Positions 13,393 to 26,560 of a stretch of DNA of 64,000 bases are shown here, piece by piece. The notes beneath the pieces are model-generated. The model was given only the letters and a program-made list of their open reading frames with translations. It was not told the origin of the DNA and did not search any database. Origin of the DNA: Serinus canaria (lineage: Eukaryota; Chordata; Aves; Passeriformes; Fringillidae); contig NC_066313.1 in the NCBI RefSeq assembly GCF_022539315.1, positions 67,459,934 through 67,523,933 of the forward strand, given 5' to 3'. Both the position numbers and the translations under genes were made by a program. How positions within the stretch are numbered: position 1 is the stretch's first letter; each line of letters begins with the position of its first letter.

Positions 13393-13491
13393 CTGAAACA
13401 GGCTTAAAAAAATGATTCTGCTCAGGTCCGTTTGGAGCTGGTTTATCCACTGGGCTTTTTTCTGCAAATTGCGAGGAACCTTTCAAAGATC
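13393..13491 (-). CDS. Possible 99-nt internal exon, unrecognised protein
   Basis: Read on the minus strand, the acceptor GCTGCTCCCTGTTTGGTCAAG sits directly before 13491, and a good donor TTTCAG|GTGAAG follows 13393. The segment between them is exactly 99 nt, open, and enters and leaves in phase 1, so it could be included or skipped without a frameshift. It encodes 32 full residues beginning SLKGSSQFAEKSPVDKPAPN and ending with HFFKPVS. The composition is rich in S, K, P, E, N and G, which looks like a disordered linker of a real protein and not like random AT-rich translation. Two CpG dinucleotides survive in it, against a CpG-poor background. The same frame stays open on both sides, which weakens the case. 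I do not recognise the gene. If real, the flanking kilobases are introns of a minus-strand gene. Confidence 0.3.
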
Positions 13492-15117
13492 CTTGACCAA
13501 ACAGGGAGCAGCAATGTAAGTGAATCAGCTTTGTGTGCATGTTTCTTAAATTTGCATTTTTAAACTCCAGATCTTTTCTTTCTAAAAAAAAAGTGCCAAA
13601 CAAGAAATATTTATATAGAAACAATATTGAAGCATTACCTGGTTAGTAAACTGCACACTGGTGTGACACTGGGCATGTTTGCTAGTGGAGTTTTAAAGTG
13701 TTTGGAGAATGTATACGTATTACTGAAGGGGGTTTTGGCACTGTCACTTGATATCTGGATTGCTACAAGCATTTCTTTTATTGCTGACAAATAGAAAGCA
13801 TGTGTTTGGCATTATTTATTGTTTTCTGTGGAGCATATGTCAAGGTCTGAAAGTGCATATTTCCCTAGGCACGTTCTAAGTTCAGTTGCCATAATTAAGT
13901 TGTTAATATCTGGCACAGTAACCAATCAGTGAGGTTTGATTTGACAACATGGGAAATGAGCTCAACACCTCTGGATGTTGAGGAGGAGACACTCAGCAGT
14001 ACACTGAGATAAATACTGACCCTTTCTTAATGATACAGATCACACTTTCTAAAGTAGTGACTAGTTCTGGTCTCCTCATTTGTTGGTGAAAAAACCAGAA
14101 AGTGTCCATCAGTAACCACATTTGGCTACAGCGGTAAAAAATGTTGCTTGGTTAGAACCTTGAAAATTAAGGGATTTTTTTAACTAATATTCTAGGAATA
14201 CAATCAAGGTTTAAAAAGTTGCTATACAATTTTCCCCAAAACTGGTAATCTCAAAATTTTTCCCTCTGATTCTGAAATTCCTAGAATGTCTGGTCAAATC
14301 AGAGCAAGTCTATCCCATGAGAAAATCTCACAATTCAAAATTACTCCAACTTTGCATTAGAATAGAAACAAATTAATTTGCAGCTTTGAAGCAAATATTT
14401 CTGAATTAATTATATTTTGCTTCATTATTTATTATTATTATCATTATCATCACTTTTGCATATGAATATATGTGTACGAATTTTTGAGCATTATTTCTAA
14501 CATTCAAAATAGCACATGACATATACTTGAAATTTGAGGTAGGTAAGAGTGTTTTTATAAAATCATTATGTTGAGAATTTTCTTTCAATCAAAATAGCAT
14601 TATACAGAAATTTGGACTTTTGGCAGTACTTTGCTATGTAAATGAATGTGGATTACATATTCAATGTTATGGTAATTAGCAGGTTATAAATGTTATACAC
14701 ACAATGAAATATGGAGTTAAATGCTACAGTTTAATAATTTTTCTCTGTCTCTTTGTTTCTTAATAATGTTCCTAGGAATTCAAAATACATAGATATGCAA
14801 ATGGAAAATTTCATTAGTTTGACAAAATAATCATAGTGGTTGAGAAGATCAGAAAGCCCCTATTCAGACTCTGTTTTTCACATACAAATGATAAACATTT
14901 CATGTAAATCAAAAGACAAAAATGAAGCATGTAATCCTAGGCTGCAACTATCCTACTGCATAAAACAGGCCAGTGAACCAGTGGGACAGCTTGCTTCTGT
15001 ACAGCTGCACTCTCACTCTCAGGAGCCAGAGCATGCAAGGGACATGGTAAGCAGCATGGATGATTGCAAATCAGTGCTCCAGCCTGGGGCCAAGATCTCA
15101 TTGGAATACAAAATGCA
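13492..15117. other. Gene-free stretch
   Basis: No gene seen. An imperfect ATT/ATC trinucleotide tract lies at about 14420-14452. The 97-codon frame ending at 15133 runs into the CR1 fragment and is not a gene. Confidence 0.65.
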
Positions 15118-15290
15118 TTGGAAGGGATCTTAAAGATCATCAGGTTCCTCCTGCCATGGTTAAGGACACCTTCCTTTGGACCAGGTTGACCAAAGCCTCA
15201 TCCAAGCTGGCCTTGACTCTGTACTATTGACTACCAGAGATATTGCTTCAGTGACTCTGGAAAATTTTCCTCTACTAATAAGGACATTGG
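15118..15290 (-). mobile_element. CR1 LINE 3'-end fragment, minus strand
   Basis: The plus strand reads as the reverse complement of a CR1 3' end. GGAAGGGATCTTAAAGATCA at 15120-15139 is followed by GTTCC, CTGCCATGG, GGACACCTTCC, ACCAGGTTGACCAAAGCCTC and CATCCAAGCTGGCCTTGA. After about 15230 the match decays. This is the well-known 3' untranslated part of chicken repeat 1, the dominant avian LINE. The copy is 5'-truncated, as most CR1 copies are, and lacks a clear terminal octamer repeat. It encodes nothing. Confidence 0.88.
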
Positions 15291-18200
15291 TACAGGGAGC
15301 TATAGAGGGTCAGATAGAATGTTTGATGGTTTACATTAAAAAGTAGCAGCAACAGCAAAATTATTTAAAAGATGGAAGCTCTATTACTATCAATATATTA
15401 AGAGAAAGTAAATATTAAAAATGTGTCTGCAACTTATGCTTCACTAGGAAAGAGTTTTGGGGATATAAATAAGATACATTTTACAATTGTGCAATAAGTA
15501 ACAGGTATATGATTTTCAAAATTAGAATATGGAGTTATGTTCCCAGAAGAGAAGTAAGTGACCACAGGACTGAAATAAAAAATGTGACCAAAACCTCTTA
15601 CCTCCTGTTTCCAGTTAGAGTATGTTTTGAAGTGTGGGAGAGTTTGTCTCATCACGTCGGTTTTTGTCCATTCATGGCCATGGCATTGCTCCCTATTTTG
15701 TCTGACCCTCAATTTTTTTCATTTTTTAGTCTTGGTTTTCTAGGAAATAATCTTTCTAATTTTTTTAGTCTTTCTTAGTCTTTTTATGTAAAATAAATAG
15801 ATTGGAGGGAATATGACAGTGGAAACTTATCTGGTTATTTGTTCTCAGCAAAAAATCTCCTGGATTGCTTAAGCAGAATTAATGGACCCTAATACCCCTG
15901 GAGATAGAGGAAGGACACTCTTCCTTCCATCATGCTGTTAATCAGCAGCAACCATTTCATACACAGATCCAGGGTCATGAGAAGCTTAGGTACTGCTTCA
16001 AGACATGTCAGAAAAAGCAGTCCTCATGTAAACAGCTGAAGTCTTACCAGTGAGCAGTCAGTAGAGATGACCTGAGGACATTATGTACAGCCAGCACAAC
16101 AAATTACTATGGGGCAAACTCAGAATGGGGTACAGGGCTTGGTCTCTACTTCATCAAGACACATATTCCCTTCATCTTAGGGTGAAGTGAGTTGGGCATG
16201 GCTATTTTTTCACACTATATTGGTCACTGGGTCTTGCACATTAGGAAAAATTTCTATGCTGAAAAGGAGATCAGACATTGCAACAGGGCAGTAGTGGAAT
16301 CACCATCTCTCAAAGTGTCCAAAAGACATTTCTTGGTAACACGGCTTAGAGGTGAGCATGGTGCTGGGGTAAAGCTTGGACTTGGTGATCTTAGAGTCTT
16401 TTTCAGCCTTAACAATTCTTTGAATTTATATAAATCCAATTTATAAATAATAATTCTGTTACCATTAACAACCATTGTTGTTTTTTTTTCTTAGCAATTG
16501 TAATTATGGCCAGCATCTGCCAGGCTCTGTCAAAAGGAAGTCGAAAGAGCTCAAAATAATTGAGTACCCCAAACAAGAGGTTTTTCCTTTAAATATTTGT
16601 AGTGTTATCAGTCTCATTAATATTTTCCATGCACTCTCACTCCTGGTGCCCCTGGGTTAAGGTGCTGTTGTCTGAACTAGCAGGACTCACACAGGTGTGA
16701 CCGAGGGCAATAAGTAGCCCATTCATTCCACAGTCTGAGCTTCTTTGAGGATCCCCAGGGAACATATTACTGGTAACGGGTATTTGTGGCACTTAGTAGT
16801 TTCATGTTCAAAGCCGAGTACAATATCTTACTGTGTAACTCTCCTAGGATTAACACTTTGATTAAATCTGAGACTGGACATGCTTGCCCAGGAAGAATAG
16901 GGAAGAGTTTGCTTTGTGTGCCTGTGCTTTATAAACTTAGAGGGAGGCAGAGTTATTTTCCTGGGCTACTGATTGATCTCATGAGTACATGCTGTCTGCC
17001 CCTTTCCTAGCAACATGTGACTGTTTTCATCTGAAAGCTGTAAACTCTGAAAATGCAAGCTCTGCCCCAAATGCCTTGAAATGGGGACTGGCAATTTATG
17101 TCTCATTTCTGCTGCTCCAAGTGGAGCAGTGCCTGAATAAAGACAGTTGAATTTCACCTGCTGCACACTGCCAGGCTGGAGGTGCTGGTCAGAAATATCA
17201 GTGTGCTACTTATCACCATCCAGAAGGCGTTATAACACAGAAAAACCGCGCCTGTAAACACAAGAGTCCAGCTCTGCAGAGTGACATTGTGAAGCCACTA
17301 TTCCAGTGTTTAAAAATTCCTGTCACACATAGCCTTATCAGATAGCTTATTTACATTCAGCTACATGTGTCTTTACTCATGCTGCATGACTAAGGTGGGT
17401 GGAGATACCTACAGAAAAGAACTTCTCTTCATTCACTTCCAAGAGCTGAAACACACAAGTTTAGCTGGGCAAAGCAGTGTGGGTTAGGGGTCCAGAAGCA
17501 TTTCACACTGGCTTAATTTCTCCTTAATTGCAGCTGATAGGAATTTTTAAATTCTTGAACTCTTGAAAATCCCAGTATGTCTGAGTTTGTTATTTTTTAT
17601 ATTCAACACTTAAATCTGCTCGCTGCGTCCAGATCAGCTAACCTCCAGATTTCATGAGCATAAAAACTGAGGAAGCCTCCTTTCTTAGGAATTCATGTCT
17701 TGTCCTTTGTCACTTCTACAGTAAGGTGTGAGGCTTCATACATTTGTATTCACGTAGCTTTCACATGGACAGACTTTATTGCATCTAATAAAGTTTGTAC
17801 TGTATGTTCTAATGTCCTCATGAAATTTAGGAGAATAAGGTGCCAATGTCCTTAAACGTGAGAGGCACTGCACCCACCTCAGATAGTGAGGGCAGTGTGC
17901 CTTCCATTCCTTAGGAAGCCAGATTAAGAAAAAGCATTCAGGGAACAGGGGACATGGTTAACTTGTTGCCCAACATTTAAGAGATAAAGCAAGGCTTTTA
18001 AATTCCATGTGGACCTAATGAGTGCTTATGAGCTCTTCAGGTGTATGTAGTGCTGGACAGCTGCATAGAAGAATAGTGGAAGAGGGATCGACGACATTAT
18101 ATATAAATAAAGTTATGTCCTCTGTCCAGCTTTTGAGTCATTTTTTCCTCCAGACCCCATCCAGCAGGTTTCTGTAGAAGGATGTTGTTTGTGTTTTTCA

Positions 18201-19886
18201 TAGCTGCCTCAGCACCTTTTGTGAACCCTGAAGGTTTCTTTTCACTGAAGCAGAAAGATAGAAAATTTCAGAATAAAAGAATTTTCTGTAAGGGAGGTGG
18301 GGAGGGGGAAGAAGAAGAACAAGAAAAAAAAATGAAGTTTCGTTTTAAGTTAAGCACTGCTTGTGCATTGAATTTGAAGCAATCAATTTCATATACAGAT
18401 CCTTGGTTTTGGTGCCCTTCCTGCTCCCTATCTAAGCTTCCCAGGCATGCTCAGAGCCAGCTTCTCACATTTCCTGTAATTGGTTTTGGGGATCATGCTC
18501 ATGACTTGCAATGCCACTGACTGTTTGCTGATTTTTTTGGATTGCATGTGAGATATTACTCATCAATATGAGTAGTCAAATGATTTAACAAATGAAGTAT
18601 CATCCAATGAACACATGCTGGTTCTTCAGCCTGACTAAGCCAGCTGTCAGGGATGGCAACAGCTGCTGATTCATGAAAGGAATGGAAATATTTCTTTGTT
18701 AAATCAGAACACATCCAGCAAAATCAGTCTTAAAAGGAAATGAGTGACTATAGCTGTGCATCAAATAATCCAAAGTGGAAGTCTGAGGGTGGGGACAAAT
18801 TTTGCAATGGTAGAAATCTGTTTTAAACAAAAAGTTGTAAAGAAAGGGAGCATTGATTTTTTGACTTCACTTCCCAAGATCTACAAAAAGTCCAATGAAT
18901 TTGACACAAATTCCAATATAGGCAGGTGATTCTGCTAGGAGAAAAATTCTGCATGCAAGTCCCCATTGTGTTCTGTATCTGTCAGTTTTCAACTTAGTCT
19001 TTTTAGGTTTTGAGGTTCTGCTGTCCCATTCCTTTCTTAAAAGGTTAATCATCACACCCTCGCACACCCTCACTTTCACAGACTTAATTACAGTATACAT
19101 AGATATAGGATTCTGCTGAATGATGTTTTTTCCAAATCTCTCTTTGTATTCAAACAGACCCAAGCTCTGCAACTCACATCAGCAACAAACAGCATAGATC
19201 AGTAACTGCCATGTGGGAGACTTGCTAACAAACACCTCTGTGATCCTCATGGCAAAGGTTTTCCATACCAGACCCATCTATATTCTTGGACCTTCTACAA
19301 AACCTTCTCATAACAGATCCTATTTCTTCCATGTCAATAAGTGCTTCTATACAAATTATAAAGACAAAACAAACTAATCATCATAAGTCTGAATGACAGA
19401 TCAAACACTCAATGAAAGATGGGGATATTCAGACCCCATTCAGTTTCCCAGATGAAAAATATCTTCCATCATTAATGTCTCAGGCCTGAACTTCAGAGCA
19501 TATCAATAAAATAATTTTGTGAGTCTCGACATTAAAATCACAGACTCTATGTATATATTTGTTTTAATATACAGATTGATTTCTCCAATTAACAACCTCA
19601 AAGGTCTTATTTCACGGCTTTAAAGCATCTGGTTTTGGCACTTAGGATGCCAAGCACTTTTTTTCTCAGATAATAATATTAATTAGAATATAAGGATTTT
19701 TTTTTTTTTAATTTTTATTTTTATTAGTGCTGAAACTGTATTTAACCCTGAAATTTGATTCTTGAACTGAAGGCTTGTCTGAAAGTTAGTGTTTCTTTTC
19801 CAGTCAGTTTTATAAAAGGTATAATCTACCATTATTTTCCTACACCATGACAGAAATCATCATGACTACTGGTATAGCAATACTAC
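15291..19886. other. Gene-free stretch
   Basis: No supportable gene. Weak local structure only: a 7-bp inverted repeat CTGCTCC/GGAGCAG at 17112-17129, a purine-rich patch at about 18290-18330, and a T-rich run at 19697-19730. Open frames of up to 112 codons show no motif or splice support. Confidence 0.6.
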
Positions 19887-19922
19887 TTTCTTTTCCACAC
19901 AGTATTTCTTTTCCACACAGTA
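19887..19922. repeat. Exact 18-bp tandem duplication
   Basis: TTTCTTTTCCACACAGTA at 19887-19904 is repeated without change at 19905-19922. Two identical abutting copies suggest a recent slippage event. The unit resembles a pyrimidine tract with CAG, but nothing coding follows. Confidence 0.95.
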
Positions 19923-21638
19923 AAAATATAAAAGAACTTAATAATATTTCATTCAGAAGTGTTCACCCCTAGACGTAATCATTAATGAAGTTCCATTTAA
20001 AAACTTAATTTGTAAAACTGGAGGTTCCAAAGAAAAGCAGTAATTTAAAATTTTTGTTCAATTTGTTATGTTCATTCTATGTTGTCATACAGGAACACAG
20101 GTACATGCAGCAAAATTGAAAGAACCTCATGTTTTCTGAAACTGTAAAGCTTTTCAAAGCTAACCTAATTTTGCAGTTGCTGAATAGAGTAGATCCAGTG
20201 CTTTTATCTCTTTCTGTTGATAACATACTTCCTCATACATCAGCATTCTCCAGAGGTTGAATAATGGCTCTCCAATGACTTCTCCTGGGAAGATTACTTT
20301 TGCACATTGAAAAGAAGTGTTTTTCTTGTTTATGTATTTTTTATCTTCCAAAACAATAATTTATTGTGTCAGAGGTGTGACAGTGTTTACACAGAAGGAT
20401 GTAAAAAGTCCTGAATGAAAATTCTGGGTCACAAAAGTTCATTTCTGCTTGCCAGAAGAATTACATTCTTTGCTGTTGGGCTATTTTTTTAGCACTAAAA
20501 AATCTTGTTTCATGACAACACTGTGAAGAAATCAAGGGTGTTTCCTGCAGAGAGATATAATTCTCTACCAGGAGATATATTTGAACTTGATATTTTTAGA
20601 CTGTTTTGATTTTGCAAGGCATTCCCCTAAGCAGGTTGGTTAATCTTTCCTACAGAAATTGTATGTGTTGCCAAGTTTCTGTTTAAACATAATATCAGTT
20701 TACTTTCTGAAAAGTAAATGTGAGGAACAGCTTTTTGTAAGAGGAGTGACAAAGTAAGTTGTTGGTGCTTAAATTCTGTCCAGTAAATGAAAATCATAAA
20801 TTGTCCTAAAGAAGATAAATACCTTTTAAAAAGAAGAGTAATATATTAATAACCTATTTCTATTTTCTATTCAACATGTATCTGCCTGTTATGATGGTCT
20901 CTTTACTGTTCAGTTATTGAAACTTCAGCTGGAAGATAGACAAAAGATGTATCACTCAGGAAAACAGCTCTGGGGTAGTAAATCTTTATCCTAATGAGCA
21001 GACTAGTTGCCTGGGTAAATCTTTTATATAGAGTATTAGTAGAATAACTGTAATAATAGCATTTAAAGAGACTTAAAGGTTTCGTTGTCTCTCTGAAGAG
21101 TCATCTCACTTCCAAGTGTTCTTTAGTGGGAGGAATTGCAGTCTTTTAAATATGTCAATAATATGGATCTGGTATAATTTCTATAACATGAACAAAATAA
21201 ACTACAGATAATAATGAAAACTAGATATTGTATATAACAGATCAGTTTCCTTTCAAGATGATAGAGGATTTGATCTTGCTCTATGTTGTCAACGAGCAAT
21301 TTCTCACTGAGTTCTAAGAACATAAAATCAAGATTTCAATAAATAAAAACCTGTACTAAATAACCCATTGGTAAATTCAACTTATTTATTAACCAACATA
21401 GGAAAGAGCTTTCTATAGGGTAGGGTACAGCATAAAAGTAATAGATACTGAGTGAAAGACTCACCTTCTCTGTGACACAGGTGTTTCAGATGTAGTGCTC
21501 AGCCCTACTTGCTATTTGACTTATATCATGTTTTCTTTCCTGTAGACCCCTTGGTGGTGGGCAGAAAAAGACAGAACAGTTCTCCACATTTCTATATTCA
21601 CCCTTCTTAAAGATCAAGCATATTTTAATTTTTATGCA
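19923..21638. other. Gene-free stretch
   Basis: Nothing recognisable. Open frames are under 67 codons, and no dispersed repeat could be identified by eye. Confidence 0.65.
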
Positions 21639-21641
21639 TCT

Positions 21642-21710
<69 letters not shown>

Positions 21711-21723
21711 TTTCTTTCTTTCT

Positions 21724-21755
<32 letters not shown>

Positions 21756-21762
21756 TCCTTTT
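21639..21762. repeat. (CTTT)n microsatellite, about 120 bp
   Basis: The tract is a near-perfect pyrimidine tetranucleotide repeat of about 30 units. Two single-base-short units (TTC TTT) near 21,708 and 21,723 show where slippage has broken the register. The complementary strand is pure purine (AAAG), so an intramolecular triplex is possible. Confidence 0.97.
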
Positions 21763-24700
21763 TTGTTTTCTCTCTTTGGTAATTTCCTTTTCTAATCTAC
21801 ATCAGTCTCTTTTGTTCAACACTGATACTACAGGCTTCACTTCTGTTTTATTGCATGCAGAAACCATGAGGTGCCTCAATTCCTCCAAAACAAGGAATAC
21901 AGTTGTGCCAGACGACCTCCATAATCAATAGTGAGAGGGAGACAGCAATCTCATTCTAGAGACCTCAATTACCCTCTGGAGGTCACAGTCTTTCTCCAGC
22001 CATGACAAAGGGAGACACAGATGACCCCACACCATCAGGACCTGAAGCTGGGCTGAGGAGAATGAGCTCTGGTGGCACAGTGTTCTCTGAAATTAAGGGG
22101 AATCAAAGTTAGGTCATCTCTCCTTGGTGTGACCAGGTTTGGTTATGAGTATCTTCATGTGAGGATTGGAAAAAGTCTTCCCAATTTAGTAAGGTCTCAA
22201 TAGCAGCTGTATAGTTCAACTGTTGCATATTACTTATCAGCTGCTAGACCAGATTTTCTTCAAGTGCTTAGAAATAAAAAAGCTTTTGAAAGTAAATAGC
22301 ATAGCTTCCATTTTTGTTGGTATCTCATTCTTCTCTTTCCCTTTTTCATTTCCCACTACTCTTTTTTGAGACTTTTTTTCTCCACATTCTGTTTGAGAGC
22401 AATTTCAGCAAATACAGATCTTTATCTTTTGAATGCTGTGGGGAAAAATAAACTTGCCACAGTGGCACAAACAATATTTTCCAATTTCAGCCAGAATAAA
22501 TTTTCACTCTTTCTGTGTTTTAGCAGAATTGCAGTGACAGACATTAGAGAGAGAAAAATAAATCCTCCTCCTTAGGCTGACATTTATTATGCCCCTGGTC
22601 TTTTAAAATCATTGTATACTAAAAAGTAGAAGATCCTTATTATTATATCACTTAATATATATCACACTTCCATGCAAGCCAAAATGATTGGAAACAATGG
22701 TTCAGTGCCTCTAGGAAAAGAAAGCAAAAACATCCTCATCATGAATTGAGAAAAGGACAAGGAGAGATTAAGAAATAGTTTGAAAGAACCATTTGATTCT
22801 TAAGCCTGAAATAATCCAGCCAGATGTAGATCCAATACTTCCTCCACTCTTCAACAAAAGTTTTCAGATACTGTGAAAGACATCTTCATATTTTGGAAGC
22901 TCTTTTTGTTAGTTTAAGGCTGGGTGTTTATTTCTTTCTGCAAGACACACTTAATAACAGTCCAACATGCCTGAACCAAATGGAAAGAGTCTGCAAATTT
23001 AAGAAATGCCATAAGAAATACCAAAAGACTGACAAACACCCTTTATCATTAAAAAAAAAAAAAAGTTTAACAAAACATTAGGAGATGACATTTCATCTGA
23101 GTGTTCATTGCAGAGGAACTGGTTTTTTCATCTGATATTTATACTGGCTTTTTGAAGTAATCCCTTCATCACCACTGCAGTTCACGCAGCACTTTTAACA
23201 TTGTCAAATATTCTACTTTTAAGACAAAATAGTCAGCTGCTTAAGCATAATATACTTCTTTTACAAATATTTATAGATTTATTTTAATTAGGAAAGTATT
23301 TTTTATATATCCACTATGAAAATGTTTTTCAAAACTGTTTTTTGATAAACAAAAACTCATTCTATAAACTAATTAGATGGACAAAGCCAACAAAGCTTCC
23401 TAAAAGTGCTTCTCAATATATGGCTGCCTGGACACCATAAAAGTGGTAAGAAATATAAATTAAAGAGAAGAAACCTTATTTTTTTCCCTAAACCTGTAAT
23501 ATATTTTGTTGAGTTAAATATTTATTTTTTGTTACTACTTGAAAAAGACACGCTTCTTCACTGTTGGTATGAGTGCCTTCTAGCCATTCCAATTAGTTAA
23601 ATAAAAATTTCATGGGAAAAAATACGGGTTTTGCAACATTAGACATTTACCAGCCTGGTGTTAATGTTTTCGATCCACTTCAGTTTCTTAAATGGTGATA
23701 CATATTTGAATTTCAGTGTTGAAGCTGTTTAAACAACCTTCATGGAGAACAGAGATGCAATCCAGCCAGCAGATTCTGAAGACCACTTTTCTTTTTTTCT
23801 TAATTTTTTTTTTTTTTGGATCAATATCAATTTAATGCAATATAACAACCCTCTTTACTTAAAAGCCATCTTGATTTTTCCAGGCAAAGACAGCATAACA
23901 GACAATCTAGACATTGGTTAACTTCTAGCACTAATCTGTCATTCTCACAGCAAACCATGCATCATCTTCATTTATTTATTTATAGAACTACATACAAATT
24001 AGTCCAGTCAAAGAAAATATTCCTTTAGTAAAAAAAAAAAAAAAAAAAAGCTAAAATTTTTTTCTCTTAGGAAATTCTGTTCTAAGAAGAAAAGCTGTTC
24101 TAAGAAGTCATGCATTCTGCCCATCTTTTCAACACCCTACTAAATTCTTTTTTGGTCTTATGGAAATCAGTAAGAAAGAGCAATTTTTCTCTATATAGAG
24201 GTCACAATGGACTTAAACCAGAGAATTTTGAGAAAAATTACAAACAAAGGGGAAAACTGTGGCTTTTGAGAAGTAACAATTGATGCAAGTTTATTTCTCT
24301 ACAATTATGTTCTTGTGCTTCATTTATTCTTCTTCTAAGAAATGCCATCATTACAATCATTAGCAAAATAGAAGTATTTTGCTGCAAAATTGATTGAACT
24401 TGGCTGAAAAACCGAATCTTGTGGGTTTAAATGCTATGGAACTTTCAGGGATCAGAGTGAATGTTAGCAAAAATTGTGGTAGTTATTTTGGTATAAAACA
24501 TTTCTATTACATGCTAGAATAATTTATTTTCTTTGGGCAAATGGCTGGAGCATATATTCTGCAAGAACTTGCTGGTGATGCTTTCTACAGTTTGATGATG
24601 ACAGTTTTAGCCATTTTTATTCTTGTGCTGGAAGGATCCAGCTACCGGAATGCCAGATCAAGTTTCTCAGCTCAACAGCGCAATTCTGTAAAATCATTTA

Positions 24701-24978
24701 TAACACAGACCATCTCTGTATATGCTGGCCAGAGATACATCCTGCTAGCAAGAACACTGTTTAAAAGACTTCCTTTTAAAATGTTTCCAGGACAAGAATA
24801 GACCTTTTTTCCCCCCCATTTAGATTACAAATAGATTTTTTTTTAAAGAAGTAACCTTGTTTTCAGAACCACCCAGGTCAGAATATATCAGAATAGGGCA
24901 ATATTCTTCAGCACTGGATCATTATGCTTTGACAGGGGAGGTTAATGGGTTGTACTCTACCTGAAGGCCAATTACAAG
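21763..24978. other. Gene-free stretch with homopolymer runs
   Basis: No supportable gene. T14 at 23804-23817 and A20 at 24030-24049 are the main features. A 13-bp word, CTGTTCTAAGAAG, is repeated at 24077-24089 and 24095-24107 (period 18). The 86-codon frame at 24541-24801 is unrecognised and lacks splice support. Confidence 0.6.
24030..24049. repeat. A20 homopolymer
   Basis: An uninterrupted run of 20 A. It could be a slippage product or the relic tail of a retroposed transcript. No AATAAA signal or known transcript sequence is visible just upstream, so slippage is preferred. Confidence 0.95.
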
Positions 24979-25432
24979 AGTTGTGAGACCTGTCCTTTTT
25001 AATGTCACCATCAGAGTCATGGAGGAAGTGAAAGACTACTCCTTAATCCATCTTGCAGATGGCAGCAAATTCGGGGTATCAGTCAGTATGCTGAAGGGCA
25101 GGGACATCTTTCAGAGGCACCTAGGCATGCTGAAATATTGTGCCAACAGGAATCAGCTCTTCACAGTGGTCTGTGGTAGGAGAATGTGGGCAACAGGCGC
25201 ACTGAAACAAGCAGCATATAAGGACACAACAAACTGGATATAAGCACAACAGCTGGAGAGCTGAACAGGTGGAACAGGTTGCCAGGAGAATCTGTGCTCT
25301 CTCTTGGTGATTTTCAAGAGCCAACTGGAAAAAATACAGCACTTCCTACTCTGACCTCTGAGTTTCTCCTGTTTCAGGCAAGAGGCTGGACTGGGGACAT
25401 TCTCACCCCATACCCTATGATTATGTGATTGC
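24979..25432 (+). mobile_element. CR1 LINE 3' end with decayed reverse-transcriptase remnant
   Basis: From about 24979 the sequence matches the last part of CR1 ORF2 and then the 3' UTR. The translation at 24983-25130 reads RPVLFNVTIRVMEE, then LADGSKFGVSVSMLKGRDIF. This corresponds to the CR1 GPVLFN motif and to the block around the FADD catalytic site of LINE reverse transcriptase. Here the second catalytic aspartate is glycine, so the enzyme is dead. An internal deletion follows. The UTR portion (CTGGATATAAG, GGTGGAACAGGTTGCCAGGA, GATTTTCAAGAGCC) continues to a terminal CTATGATTATGTGATT, the degenerate CR1 end repeat. The frame is broken repeatedly. The copy is old, 5'-truncated and non-functional, with its 3' end preserved. 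Confidence 0.85.
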
Positions 25433-26560
25433 AGCTCTTGTCATTGCCATCTGTTTGCTCATACTCTGCATTTCCATACGAACAGCATTTGTGGTAAAAC
25501 TTCTTCCAAAGACATTTTATAGTATTGTTCTTCTGCCTCGATGAGGAAGAGGCCTGAAGAAAAAAGCAAAACAAAAATACAGTTATGTAGAAAGTATTTG
25601 GTTCTAATAAAATTGTTACAGACTGAAACAACTGCTTTAATTATTAAAGTGGAAATTTAGGCCAAATATTACCTGTCACTGAATGTTCTTGTGTTACATT
25701 TTTAGGGCCTTTCACATTAGTTGAATGTCAATGTGTAGTAGCAATTTTAGACGCGAGTTTTCATTTTGGCAAACTTTATCTTTCAGCTTTTGAAGAAAAT
25801 ATCATATTTATCTGATCAGCTGTTTCTCAGTATATCCAAACCATTTCATATCCTGACAGCATAAAAAATTATTTTTCTTTTGGACTGGTACACTTTTCTT
25901 TGCTCTTTCAATACATTACTCTGTTCAAATACATCTGTTAATTTTCATGTTTTACCCAACTGATTGGACTAATTTACTGCATTCTTTCTTTTTTAGCTAA
26001 AATAGAAATGGAGGATAAAAAATCCCCAAAACAGACCCACAGAGACAAAAAGGTGCATCTAATATTTTCATTGCATGGAGTGTATCAACTTATATTTTTC
26101 CAAGTTAGATTTTATTTTCCCACTAGCATTTCAATTATTTTAGTTACTATCTTTTAAAAAAAATCTCACTAGGATTTTGGCACCTACTAACAGCTGTTGG
26201 CACCATCTGTTTTTCTTTGGTGGTAAAACTGTTTAATTTATATGCATCATATCCTTTTGTCCAAAACCTTTGGCCTTGAAGATGCAGTCTAAGATATATT
26301 GCAGAAGTGCTGAATTTCATCTGGAAAAGTGGCTCCAGGAAGGAAAAAGCAAAGAGGAAAACAGGGACAAACCCTATAGTTAACCAGTAAGGGTATTAAG
26401 GTAAGTAAAAGAGGACTATTACAGTTCTTATTTTTCTGGATTTGGAGTGAATGAATTTGGCCCACCACTGACAATTTATTATCAGATTCTTAGTTGAGGC
26501 TGGAAAAAGTGACACCATAACAGTAAAAAAATGCAGTCTCGCATCAACACGACATTAACA
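25433..26560. other. Gene-free stretch
   Basis: Nothing recognisable between the CR1 end and the direct/inverted repeat. Confidence 0.65.

Noticed and set aside
24541..24801. 86-codon frame with a hydrophobic segment
   Set aside because: One possible membrane helix, but no flanking splice sites or known family.
24983..25243. 86-codon frame with a polymerase-like motif
   Set aside because: It is a decayed CR1 reverse-transcriptase remnant with a lost catalytic residue and an internal deletion, not a functional gene.
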